A DNA stretch of 33,062 bases from a virus: IMG/VR virus record IMGVR_UViG_3300010151_000067, positions 1 to 33,062 of that record; one strand, written 5' to 3'. The position numbers and the translations under genes were made by a program. Shown here piece after piece: positions 4,755 through 11,812 of this stretch (the first letter of the stretch is position 1; the number at the start of each line of letters is the position of its first letter). The notes under the pieces are model-generated. The model searched no databases. It had not been told where the DNA came from and saw only the letters and a list, made by a program, of their open reading frames with translations.

Positions 4755-6413
4755 CTACCATTTGCCTTCAGGCAAACGGAAACCTGCTCTCCCCAGGTCG
4801 GCAATCCACTGAAGACCTTTGGATGCGGAGCCACCAGCACGTTGCTCGATCACATCGAAATACAGGCAGCCCTGGGCGATGGAGTCTACCCGGTCCTTGT
4901 ACCTGCCACTAGGGAAGTTGGCATGCTCTTTGATCAACCCCCGAACCCAGGGGCGGCTCCCTGGTGGGGGGATCTCTAGCGTGCCATCCTCCAGACGCCG
5001 TTGAGTGTAGCCAGCGCGGGTGGTCTTCCCACCGAACAGCTGGGGGCTGACCGAGTGGCAGCGGGCGCTCTTGGACTTCAACTGGAGCAGGGCCGTGCCG
5101 TTCTGTGCATCCTCAATCACATGGACGTGAGGACGCCACTCCTCCTCTACCCGATCAAACGTCTTCACCAGACCAGGAAGCTCCCACTTCCCACGGTACT
5201 CATCCAAGACGTAGACCTTCGGGGAGAGAAAGAACTTGGCCATGACATGGCACACAGAGAAGGAGTTTCGTTTGCCCTCCTTGTTGGCGCAGTCGTAGCT
5301 CGCAATGAGACGACCACGCTTCCGTGCATGTGCTGCGATCTCCGGTGCCGGGTTGGAGATGAAGCGCCAGCTGTCCTCTGTGAAGAAGCCTCCTCCGGAG
5401 GGGGAGGGCAGCTGATCGTGCTGGGCCGCGTAGGCCTCCTTCGACCAACCACCAGGTCTACGCATCCGTTTGATCTCAGCATCACCCAGGCGTTCAGGGA
5501 AAAGCAACTCCCCCTCCTCCTCTCGCCAGTCAAACTCACAGACGTTGGGATGGGCAGGGTTGTACTCCGTGGGCAGAACCACACCAGGTGTCCCTGTAGA
5601 CAGGAGCCAGCCTGCCAGATCTGCCTCGTGCAGGCGCTGCATGATGACAACGCGGATTGATCTCTTGGGATCATTCAAGCGGGAGTGCCACACGCCACCC
5701 CAACGCTCGATGACCTTGGCCATGTTGGCCATGATCACTTCGTGCCCACCTTCCGTGGCAGCCTTGGCGTCAATGGGATCGTCCACGATGAACAGGTCTG
5801 CACCGTCTCCGGTGATCTGAGCACCAGCGGCCAAGCCGATCCGGTAGCCGCCTGCCGTGTTCTCAAAACGCATCTTCTGGTTTTGATCTGAGGCAATGGT
5901 CCAGGAGTCCCCGGAGTGGAAGGGACCAAGGAACTCTCTGGCGAAGGATGCAAGCTCCTGGTAGCGGGGGTGCTGGACCAACCGTCGCATCGCCTTCGTA
6001 TCGCGGACGGCAATCTTCTCTGCGGCGGACACACCCAGGGTCTGAACCCAGGGAGCGTAGAGCCAGAGCCAAGCAGGGAAGGCCTCCGCCACAGTGATCG
6101 ACTTAAGGTGACGAGGCGGGATGCAGATGACCAACTCGTTGCCTTCGATGTTCCCATAGGACAGCTGCTCCAGGGACCAGCAGACGATGTCCAGGTGCCA
6201 CCCCCAGATGAGGGCGCGGCCAGGCTGGAGCACGGGCCACATGTACCGGATGAAGCCCGCCAGCGAAGTGACAGCGGCCACCTTGCGTGCGTATTCCCTC
6301 TGCTCCCACGCAGGCTCACCTGGCATGGGAGGCTCGTGTACCACTTCACCTCTGCTGGTGAAGATCAGCGGTCTAGGTTCGTTGGGTGAAATAGGATCTA
6401 CTATCAGGCCCAT
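4755..6413 (-). CDS. Terminase large subunit, 552 aa
   Basis: This is the DNA-packaging motor: an ATPase pumps genome into proheads and a nuclease cuts the concatemer. The ATPase half shows a Walker A-like CIPPRHLKS at 97-105 and Walker B LFIVDDP at 207-213. The RNase H-like nuclease half shows SYDCA (Asp374), VIEDAQNG (Glu434) and KDRVDS (Asp510). The length is normal for the family. The start is ATG at 6413, which shares one base with the TAA of the small subunit (TAATG), so translation is coupled. The Leu in PPRHLKS replaces the Gly/Ser usual at that position; this occurs in related terminases and does not suggest inactivation. Confidence 0.95.
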   Translation of the reverse strand: MGLIVDPISPNEPRPLIFTSRGEVVHEPPMPGEPAWEQREYARKVAAVTSLAGFIRYMWPVLQPGRALIWGWHLDIVCWSLEQLSYGNIEGNELVICIPPRHLKSITVAEAFPAWLWLYAPWVQTLGVSAAEKIAVRDTKAMRRLVQHPRYQELASFAREFLGPFHSGDSWTIASDQNQKMRFENTAGGYRIGLAAGAQITGDGADLFIVDDPIDAKAATEGGHEVIMANMAKVIERWGGVWHSRLNDPKRSIRVVIMQRLHEADLAGWLLSTGTPGVVLPTEYNPAHPNVCEFDWREEEGELLFPERLGDAEIKRMRRPGGWSKEAYAAQHDQLPSPSGGGFFTEDSWRFISNPAPEIAAHARKRGRLIASYDCANKEGKRNSFSVCHVMAKFFLSPKVYVLDEYRGKWELPGLVKTFDRVEEEWRPHVHVIEDAQNGTALLQLKSKSARCHSVSPQLFGGKTTRAGYTQRRLEDGTLEIPPPGSRPWVRGLIKEHANFPSGRYKDRVDSIAQGCLYFDVIEQRAGGSASKGLQWIADLGRAGFRLPEGKW

Positions 6414-6994
6414 TACTCATCCTCGATCTTAGGGGCTCGACGGGAGAGTGCCATCTTCCTGGGGGCTACGCTCTCCGCCAAGTCCACCGTCTCTGCGATG
6501 GCAAGCGTCTCCGAAGGCACGTACCCCGCGTCTATCAACCTCCCCGGAGCTTCGGGGTTGTTCTGGATTACCTGCACGATCTGACCTATCGTTACTGACG
6601 CGCTCCCGGCATGGGCGCGCTCCGTGTGCTCCTTGTAGATGTCCGACCTCCTCTTGAGGAAGAACTCCTGGGCCTTCACGTTTCCCTGTACGGCGCTGAA
6701 GTGAAGCGCGTCCTCTACGGAGGAGATGGCAGAGGCCTCGGCGATCTCCAGGCAAGTGACTAACCACACGTAGAAGGGATCGTCCCCCTCCTCTGCGCGC
6801 TTCCGCCAGTGAGATGGCGTGGGGCGAACACCCTCCTGCCTAAAGGATGACGTGATCGAAGCTCCCATCGCTACGCGGACTGCCGCCCGTACAACTCGCT
6901 GAGAGGTAAGGGTGGAGGACGCGTCTCGGGGACGGCCACAGGGCGGTGTCGGTAGCTCCGGGAGGTGGCGGGGCTGGTCCTCTTCGTCTTCCAT
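6413..6994 (-). CDS. Terminase small subunit, 193 aa (probable)
   Basis: The call rests on position directly upstream of and overlapping the large subunit, and on content. There is a proline-rich N-terminus, then a helical region near residues 34-120 with an HTH-like segment (GASITSSFRQEGVRPTPSHW) and an AxxFFLKRRSDIYKE block typical of small subunits. The C-terminal tail is charged. It would recognise packaging sites on DNA and regulate the large subunit. The start at 6994 has TTAGGGGGAGGT immediately upstream. The upstream control region is AT-rich. Confidence 0.82.
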   Translation of the reverse strand: MEDEEDQPRHLPELPTPPCGRPRDASSTLTSQRVVRAAVRVAMGASITSSFRQEGVRPTPSHWRKRAEEGDDPFYVWLVTCLEIAEASAISSVEDALHFSAVQGNVKAQEFFLKRRSDIYKEHTERAHAGSASVTIGQIVQVIQNNPEAPGRLIDAGYVPSETLAIAETVDLAESVAPRKMALSRRAPKIEDE

Positions 6995-7103
6995 ACCTCC
7001 CCCTAACAGAGAAACAAAACCAGGTCCAGCTTTTTTTGAGGAGACATGGAAGATAGTTCAGGGAGAACGAGGGTTTTGCTGGAAAGTTGAACGAAGCGTG
7101 TGG

Positions 7104-7141
7104 TTTTCTCGCAAGAAAAGAGGGTGCAACACTTTGTTGCA
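7104..7141. promoter_or_regulatory. Two adjacent inverted repeats, possible operator for the terminase promoter
   Basis: TTTTCT-cgca-AGAAAA (7104-7119) and TGCAACA-ctt-TGTTGCA (7125-7141) are both perfect. They lie 110-150 bp upstream of the small-terminase start. A dimeric regulator site is the simplest reading. Confidence 0.45.
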
Positions 7142-7632
7142 AACCAGCTTCTCCCTTGGTTTTGAGCTGTTTTTTTCCTCTTATACACTTTTGACCTTTC
7201 TAACTTAAGGATGAAGAACTAGTAATATTGAATATCTATATATATATATCCATAAACGAAATTTGTAGTTCTTCCTCTTAGGTTTTCCGGGGACCCCCTG
7301 GGGCTCCCTGGCCGCTGTCCCTCCTACTTTCCTCCATAAGCCAAGGGCGCTGGTCCCTTTCCTCAAAAAGCAGTGGTCCTTGAAGTTTGTTTTTCTACAA
7401 AAGATTCCCACTATTCGTAGATATTGTTACAGATCAGACCTCTTTTCTTCTAACTCCGTCCAGGAAAGGTGGATTTCTTTGATAGATAAGAGGGGTAATT
7501 TTTCTTATATTTTATTTTCTATTAGAAAACTTGACGAACAAACCCTTATTTTCGTCCGTCCAGAACGACTCACTTTTCTTCTATATAAGAGAGACGGAAT
7601 CAGTATTTCTAATTGCGATTTTCCAGTCGGTT

Positions 7633-7660
7633 TTGATACAAAAAAAACAAAATCTAATAC
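7633..7660 (+). promoter_or_regulatory. Sigma70-type promoter for the plus-strand operon
   Basis: TTGATA (7633-7638), a 16-bp A-rich spacer and TAATAC (7655-7660) closely match bacterial -35/-10 consensus. Transcription would start near 7667, leaving an approximately 90-nt leader before the HTH gene at 7756. Confidence 0.65.
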
Positions 7661-7755
7661 CACATTTCTCAAGGTTTCTTGCGTTATTTTTCATCTGAGT
7701 TATGTGACCTGTGTCCAGATTCCCTCCCCGACCGCCCCTTTCATTGGAGCAAATC

Positions 7756-8637
7756 GTGAGCCTTTTTGACCAGAAAATCGACCCCTCCGACCGTCTCTTG
7801 TCCCGTACCGCAGGCGACTGGTGCCACCCCCTATTAAACGAGGCGGTTCGAAATCCAGCAGATCTGGATACGATCCTCTCTGTGGGCTTCTACTCTCGCT
7901 GGCGCTCCCGCTCGGCCCACCCCTTCCGTTGGTGCAAGGTGGTATCGGAGAGATCTCACGCGGCCCTCCTGGTTCTGATCCTCCGGCCCCTGTACTTCAT
8001 GGACCTGCCGGACAACCACGACGCGAAGGCGGGCCTGTTGGATCGGCTGGGCGAGGATAAGATAGAGCACCTGTACCGTATCACCGCACGGACGCCTCCG
8101 GCTGATCGCCACAAGCTCCTGGGCTTTATCAGCGTCGGCAGGATGTACGCGGCATTCGCTGCCCTCCGGAGCCAGGGGCGCTTTCCCGAGCTACCGAGGC
8201 GGGCCAAGTGGATCGCCACCGAAGAGGATCGCCTCCTGTCCATACAGCTTCACTCCGAGGGGTTGTACCTTCAGCCGATAGCCTCCCGGTTGGGCATCAG
8301 CCCCCGCACCCTTGCGCCTTGGATGGAGCGGTGGGGCTTGGACTACAGCGATGTCCGGGGGAGTAGGAACCAGCAGATCTTCTCCCGGAGGATAGCGGGG
8401 GACACATTGGAGATGTTGTCCGAAGACTTTGGCCTGAGCGTCGGCTACCTCTCTCTGCTGTGCCGAGACATCAAGCAGGAGGACGTACCCCTCCCTCTTC
8501 AGATCAAAGCGGCCCTGGCAAAGACAAACATTCCCTCCGGGAAACTTGACGAAGCCGTTCAAATGCTTATGTTCTTCTTGGGGAAGGACACTCCTCCCGA
8601 ACAGGACAACCCCACGACCGGACAAGAAAATGATTAG
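7756..8637 (+). CDS. DNA-binding protein with two HTH segments, 293 aa
   Basis: It is the first gene of the long plus-strand operon. I prefer GTG at 7756 because TTGGAG sits 6 nt upstream; GTG at 7711 in the same frame has no SD and would give 308 aa. Two HTH-like segments are visible: EEDRLLSIQLHSEGLYLQPI with ASRLGISPRTLAPWMERWGL (about residues 155-190), and DTLEMLSEDFGLSVGYLSLL (about 210-230). The N-terminal 150 residues are helical with no known motif. A transcription regulator of this or the neighbouring operon is likely; the family is unrecognised. It overlaps the next gene by 8 nt. Confidence 0.8.
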   Translation: MSLFDQKIDPSDRLLSRTAGDWCHPLLNEAVRNPADLDTILSVGFYSRWRSRSAHPFRWCKVVSERSHAALLVLILRPLYFMDLPDNHDAKAGLLDRLGEDKIEHLYRITARTPPADRHKLLGFISVGRMYAAFAALRSQGRFPELPRRAKWIATEEDRLLSIQLHSEGLYLQPIASRLGISPRTLAPWMERWGLDYSDVRGSRNQQIFSRRIAGDTLEMLSEDFGLSVGYLSLLCRDIKQEDVPLPLQIKAALAKTNIPSGKLDEAVQMLMFFLGKDTPPEQDNPTTGQEND

Positions 8638-8878
8638 ATGCGACCCTTGGACGAAGGTGCTGCTGAACTCCCTCGACGTTTTAGAGGAGGAGTGGGAGGC
8701 CGTCACGAACCTGGTGCTTCTCTGCTCGCGGGACGGGCAGATGGACTCCCCGCAGATCATCCTCGCCCAGGCGAGGCAGGCGGGCGTAGCTCGCGAGATG
8801 GCATACATCCGAGGGGCCTTGAAGGACGCGGGCCTCCCTGGTTTGCGTTTGATCTCCATGCCAGAGCCTGTGGAGTAG
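8630..8878 (+). CDS. Unknown small protein, 82 aa
   Basis: The ATG at 8630 overlaps the end of the upstream gene by 8 nt, with only a weak purine-rich SD (GGACAAGAAA). The product begins MIRCDPWTKVLLNSLDVLEE and is mostly helical (QAGVAREMAYIRGALKDAG), ending PMPEPVE-like. It stops 2 nt before the FmdB-like gene. No family is recognised. Confidence 0.7.
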   Translation: MIRCDPWTKVLLNSLDVLEEEWEAVTNLVLLCSRDGQMDSPQIILAQARQAGVAREMAYIRGALKDAGLPGLRLISMPEPVE

Positions 8879-8880
8879 CG

Positions 8881-9069
8881 GTGCCTCTGTACGAATACCA
8901 ATGCAAGGGTTGCCAGGTCGCCTTTGAGATCTTATCAAAGGTGTCCGCCCCACCTCCCCCCTGCCCGGAGTGCGCTGGCGAGGTACGCAAGCTGGTCAGC
9001 GAAAGCTCCTTCTCCTTAAAGGGGGAGGGTTGGGCACAAGACGGTTACACGTACAGCCGGAAGGAGTAG
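8881..9069 (+). CDS. FmdB-family zinc-ribbon protein, 62 aa
   Basis: The start is GTG at 8881, with GTGGAG just upstream in the preceding stop region; there is no ATG at the domain boundary. The N-terminus MPLYEYQCKGC followed by CPEC (Cys8, Cys11, Cys28, Cys31) and the C-terminal GEGWAQDGYTYS are hallmarks of the FmdB regulatory zinc-ribbon family. This family is common in bacteria, where its function is poorly known. In a phage operon it may act in transcription or nucleic-acid binding. It is the first of several Cys-rich small proteins here. Confidence 0.88.
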   Translation: MPLYEYQCKGCQVAFEILSKVSAPPPPCPECAGEVRKLVSESSFSLKGEGWAQDGYTYSRKE

Positions 9070-9071
9070 CT

Positions 9072-9467
9072 ATGTCCCGCCGAAAAGTGTCCGTGCAGAT
9101 CTTACGAGAGAAAGCAGATCCCATCCTCTCCAACGACGTGGAGCTTTACGACTACCAGGGGGAGGCCTACATCGTAGCCGCCGAACAGGTCTTCACCCGG
9201 TCCCACCCACTGAACTCCAACACGCCCACGAACCTGGCACTTGATCTCTTGCGGGAGATGGCAGGGGAGTACGAGGGTGCTGCCGCAGGTGTCGGGGCCT
9301 TACAGGGGATCGGAGATGCCCTGTCTATGGGCCTGGACATGGTAGAGGCCCACGACGACATAGACATACCAAAAGATCTGACAGAAAGAATGCGTTCAGC
9401 CCTTGCCGAAATCCATTCGGAGCTTAACCTTATAAGAGCAATCACTACTACCACCTTGGAGTCCTGA
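9072..9467 (+). CDS. Unknown protein, 131 aa
   Basis: The ATG at 9072 follows AAGGAGTAGCT, the SD lying inside the end of the upstream gene. The product MSRRKVSVQILREKAD has a mixed beta/alpha first half (VELYDYQGEAYIVAAEQVF) and an alanine/glycine-rich helical second half. No cysteine motif is seen. It overlaps the next start by 1 nt (TGATG). I recognise no family. Confidence 0.75.
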   Translation: MSRRKVSVQILREKADPILSNDVELYDYQGEAYIVAAEQVFTRSHPLNSNTPTNLALDLLREMAGEYEGAAAGVGALQGIGDALSMGLDMVEAHDDIDIPKDLTERMRSALAEIHSELNLIRAITTTTLES

Positions 9468-9739
9468 TGGGACAGAACTGCGATCTCTGCGGAAAGAAAG
9501 ATGCAACCACCTTCCGCTACGCGGAGGATGGCGGGGCCTACTACGAGAGCAGCCCCGACGGCACAAGGATCGAGACAGACGGCGGACGGGTCTACGCCTG
9601 TGGAACCCGACACCTCCACGCTTATCTGAAGGAGCACCTGGCTGAACTTCGGACGGGGGCGGACGGATCTTGGAAACTATCTCCTCTGACCTCGTCGGAG
9701 CTTCAGGAAGTGGTTATCTGGGAGGATCATGAACAATGA
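9467..9739 (+). CDS. Small putative zinc-binding protein, 90 aa
   Basis: The start ATG at 9467 shares a base with the previous TGA. CDLC (Cys5, Cys8) near the N-terminus and CGTRHLH (Cys45, His49, His51) give a plausible CCCH zinc site. The rest is acidic and helical. It is coupled on both sides (11-nt overlap with the next gene), as part of a run of small Cys-containing proteins. Confidence 0.78.
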   Translation: MGQNCDLCGKKDATTFRYAEDGGAYYESSPDGTRIETDGGRVYACGTRHLHAYLKEHLAELRTGADGSWKLSPLTSSELQEVVIWEDHEQ

Positions 9740-10208
9740 AAAAAAGTGTGTTGATTCTCTCTGCTACTGGGCAGGAAACCCTGACCTTACAACTACGTCT
9801 GATCCGTGCCACTTTGGGTGGTGCACCAACACACCCGCCTCTGTCTCTCTTCGGGTCAGGGGGCGTCGAGCCCCGGAGATCATCCGGGCCTGCACGCGCT
9901 GCGCAAAAAAGGCCGAAGAGAAATACAGCAACGTGGAGATCCTGGGACGGACGGACGCCTTTGATCCGAGCCAAAAAAACATCCTCATGGACGCACCGAA
10001 AGAGGAGCAGATCGAAGCCATTCTCCTAGCCAGCATGAAAGGCTTCATGATCGAAGAGCTGTCCGAAAAGATATCCCTCGCCCCTCACAGAGTCCGCGCC
10101 CACGTCCGCGAACTGGAAAGGAAAGGCCTGCTGGTACGGCAGAAATCTGAGGGCACGTACATGGACACGGTCTGGCACTACCCCGATGATTTTGACGAAC
10201 CCGAGTAG
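9729..10208 (+). CDS. Zinc-binding plus winged-helix protein, 159 aa
   Basis: The ATG at 9729 follows GGGAGGATC. The N-terminal half has Cys7/Cys12, Cys27/Cys32 and Cys55/Cys58 (CTRC), enough for one or two zinc sites. The C-terminal half (about residues 92-150) reads as a winged helix (EEQIEAILLASMKGFMIEEL, then LAPHRVRAHVRELERKGLLV), as in MarR/ArsR-like regulators. A zinc-dependent DNA-binding regulator encoded by the phage is likely. Confidence 0.8.
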   Translation: MNNEKKCVDSLCYWAGNPDLTTTSDPCHFGWCTNTPASVSLRVRGRRAPEIIRACTRCAKKAEEKYSNVEILGRTDAFDPSQKNILMDAPKEEQIEAILLASMKGFMIEELSEKISLAPHRVRAHVRELERKGLLVRQKSEGTYMDTVWHYPDDFDEPE

Positions 10209-10216
10209 AGGTAACT

Positions 10217-10420
10217 ATGGCAGAAGAGTATCCCCCCATGATCCCAATAGAGCCTCCTCCGAGGACGTTGTTAGATCGGTGTGACATTTGCGGAAGCAAC
10301 GACATCACCTGTCGAAGGAAAGGGGCCGACCCCAAAACCAAAGCGTCGATCTTAGTAGACCTGTGTGAGGACTGCGGCGCGTTCAGTGTCCGGCTGGCTG
10401 AAAGGAAAATGTCAAAATGA
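10217..10420 (+). CDS. Zinc-ribbon protein, 67 aa
   Basis: The ATG at 10217 follows AGAGGTAACT. CDIC (Cys22, Cys25) and CEDC (Cys50, Cys53), about 24 residues apart, form a two-knuckle zinc ribbon. The N-terminus is proline-rich. The stop overlaps the next start (ATGA). Confidence 0.8.
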   Translation: MAEEYPPMIPIEPPPRTLLDRCDICGSNDITCRRKGADPKTKASILVDLCEDCGAFSVRLAERKMSK

Positions 10421-10578
10421 CAGAACGTATACTGACAGAGGTAATCAATGCCCTTATCATTGGGGGACTGCTGTCCCTTGTGGGATTCACCCGCACGTAC
10501 AGCATGATCGCTGCCTGTGTCTACATGGCAATATCAGCGATCTTTTTGGCCTTCGAAGCCCCGGACGAAAAAGAATGA
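10417..10578 (+). CDS. Small membrane protein, 53 aa
   Basis: The frame opens with ATG at 10417 (ATGA overlap with the previous stop) and ends TGA 10576-10578. Two hydrophobic segments (NALIIGGLLSLVGF; then MIAACVYMAISAIFLAF) are joined by a short TRTYS loop and followed by an acidic EAPDEKE tail. A hairpin membrane protein is predicted. Function is unknown; holin-like size but wrong context. Confidence 0.7.
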   Translation: MTERILTEVINALIIGGLLSLVGFTRTYSMIAACVYMAISAIFLAFEAPDEKE

Positions 10579-10769
10579 GCAACCTCGACACCTTCTTTCA
10601 GAACCAAGCATTGGCCTCCTTCCTGTACAGCTTGGACGAGGTTCATGTCCTCGCCTTCCTGCTGGGCTCGTGGACGTGTGGATCAGTTGCAACCCCGTTT
10701 ATCCTCTTTTCAATCATCATCGGAAGATGGTTTTTTCTACTAAGATATGCCCAACTACTTGACGACTGA
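10575..10769 (+). CDS. Small membrane protein, 64 aa
   Basis: The ATG at 10575 again overlaps the upstream TGA (ATGA). The product MSNLDTFFQNQALASFLYSL continues with a long hydrophobic stretch (VLAFLLGSW, then ATPFILFSIIIGRWFFLL), giving one or two membrane helices with a short charged end. It is probably made together with the preceding membrane protein. Confidence 0.7.
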   Translation: MSNLDTFFQNQALASFLYSLDEVHVLAFLLGSWTCGSVATPFILFSIIIGRWFFLLRYAQLLDD

Positions 10770-10811
10770 GTTCCCGTGATTAGATTTGAGCTACCAACAA
10801 CTGGAGCATAG

Positions 10812-11615
10812 ATGAGCACCCCATACAGAACGCTGATTAAAGGACGACTGGTACGCAACAACGGCGGTTTTCCTGTCCAATACCCAACGAAGAAAGACTT
10901 CCACGCAGCCTGCCAGACCATCGGGTCGGCGGTAGAGATCGAAGCCCTGCTCGGCGTCTTAGAGGACGACGTAGATGCCTTCGAGATCATCGCGGGACGC
11001 TTCCACGACAGAGTCCGCGTAGCAGCGCGGCTGACTGGTGTGGCCAAGAAGATGTTCGAAGATCTGGAGGAGCAAGGGAATCACGCCCAGGCACTCCGGC
11101 TCCAAGACTTCTTGGACGGCAAGGTCCCGGCGCACGTAGCGCCTCCTGTCCCCGAGGATCCCCCGGCTCCCAAGAAGAAGGCCGCCCCGAAGAAGAAGAA
11201 GGCCGCCCCCGAGCTACGCGCACTCTTCGTAGACCTGGAACAGCCTCCGAAGAAGAAGGCCGCCCCGAAGAAGAAGGCCGCCCCGAAGAAGAAGGCCGCT
11301 CCTAAGAAGAGGCGGGCACGGTCCAACAGCCTGAAGACACCCATTCGGATCTTCACTGACAAAAAGGGCCGGCTGGTCCACGACTTCTACCAGCCCGAAG
11401 AGCCGCGAACGTGCCCTAAGTGCGGGAAGACAGCCCTCCAGGAGCACGCGTTCGGTACTCGGACGTACCTCAGCGGGTCGTTAGAGGACGGATCACCCCG
11501 CTGTGTCCGGGTGACACAGTCGCAGTGCAACTCCTGCCGCAGCAAGGCCGCTGCCCGGTCCTTGGCGAAGGCGAGGGCGAGGGAGAAGGCCGCACAAAAG
11601 GAAACGAATGCCTGA
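10812..11615 (+). CDS. Histone-H1-like lysine-repeat protein with C-terminal zinc ribbon, 267 aa
   Basis: The ATG at 10812 follows CTGGAGCATAG. Three parts are visible. Residues 1-105 are helical with no known motif. Residues 117-170 are a low-complexity PKKKAA tract, interrupted once by PELRALFVDLEQP. Residues 198-245 are a zinc ribbon (CPKC at 201-204, CNSC at 239-242), followed by a basic Ala/Arg/Lys tail. Such tracts resemble the tails of bacterial histone-H1-like and AlgP-like proteins and bind DNA by charge. A nucleoid-like or replication-associated DNA binder is likely. The 18-bp DNA repeats can change in number by slippage. Confidence 0.82.
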   Translation: MSTPYRTLIKGRLVRNNGGFPVQYPTKKDFHAACQTIGSAVEIEALLGVLEDDVDAFEIIAGRFHDRVRVAARLTGVAKKMFEDLEEQGNHAQALRLQDFLDGKVPAHVAPPVPEDPPAPKKKAAPKKKKAAPELRALFVDLEQPPKKKAAPKKKAAPKKKAAPKKRRARSNSLKTPIRIFTDKKGRLVHDFYQPEEPRTCPKCGKTALQEHAFGTRTYLSGSLEDGSPRCVRVTQSQCNSCRSKAAARSLAKARAREKAAQKETNA

Positions 11616-11811
11616 GTTCAATCCGCTAGAAACCCCTCCCCGTTCATACGGGGAGGCTCTTCGAACGTACCTCACGATTCAAGCCCTGGACAAGCCTGTC
11701 CCTGGGCTGAATCGAAAGCAACGACGCATCCTTCAGAAGAGGATGCGCGGCATGCTTGGGCCGTACCAGCGTCTGCTGGCAGCACAGCAAGCGGCGAAGC
11801 CTCCGGAGTAG
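11608..11811 (+). CDS. Small basic protein, 67 aa
   Basis: The ATG at 11608 has AAAGGAAACG upstream and overlaps the previous gene by 8 nt. The product has a helical middle and a basic cluster (LNRKQRRILQKRMRGM), then an Ala/Gln-rich end. It is separated by 1 nt from the nuclease gene. It may bind nucleic acid; the family is unknown. Confidence 0.72.
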   Translation: MPEFNPLETPPRSYGEALRTYLTIQALDKPVPGLNRKQRRILQKRMRGMLGPYQRLLAAQQAAKPPE

Positions 11812-11812
11812 T

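Larger units (their letters stand above)
6995..7755. other. AT-rich divergent control region between terminase and the plus-strand operon
   Basis: This stretch is clearly lower in GC than its surroundings and I find no credible gene in it. It holds two adjacent perfect inverted repeats (7104-7119 and 7125-7141), a TA repeat (about 7233-7247) and a near-consensus promoter (7633-7660). A 129-codon open frame (7380-7769) lacks an SD and overlaps the promoter, so I do not call it. Confidence 0.6.

Noticed and set aside
7046-7090. 14-codon ORF with SD upstream of the terminase genes (plus strand)
   Set aside because: Too short to support, no conserved feature; a leader peptide cannot be shown from sequence.
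7380-7769. 129-codon plus-strand open frame
   Set aside because: It starts at TTG without an SD, is very AT-rich, contains the promoter at 7633-7660 and overlaps the HTH gene. No domain-like content.
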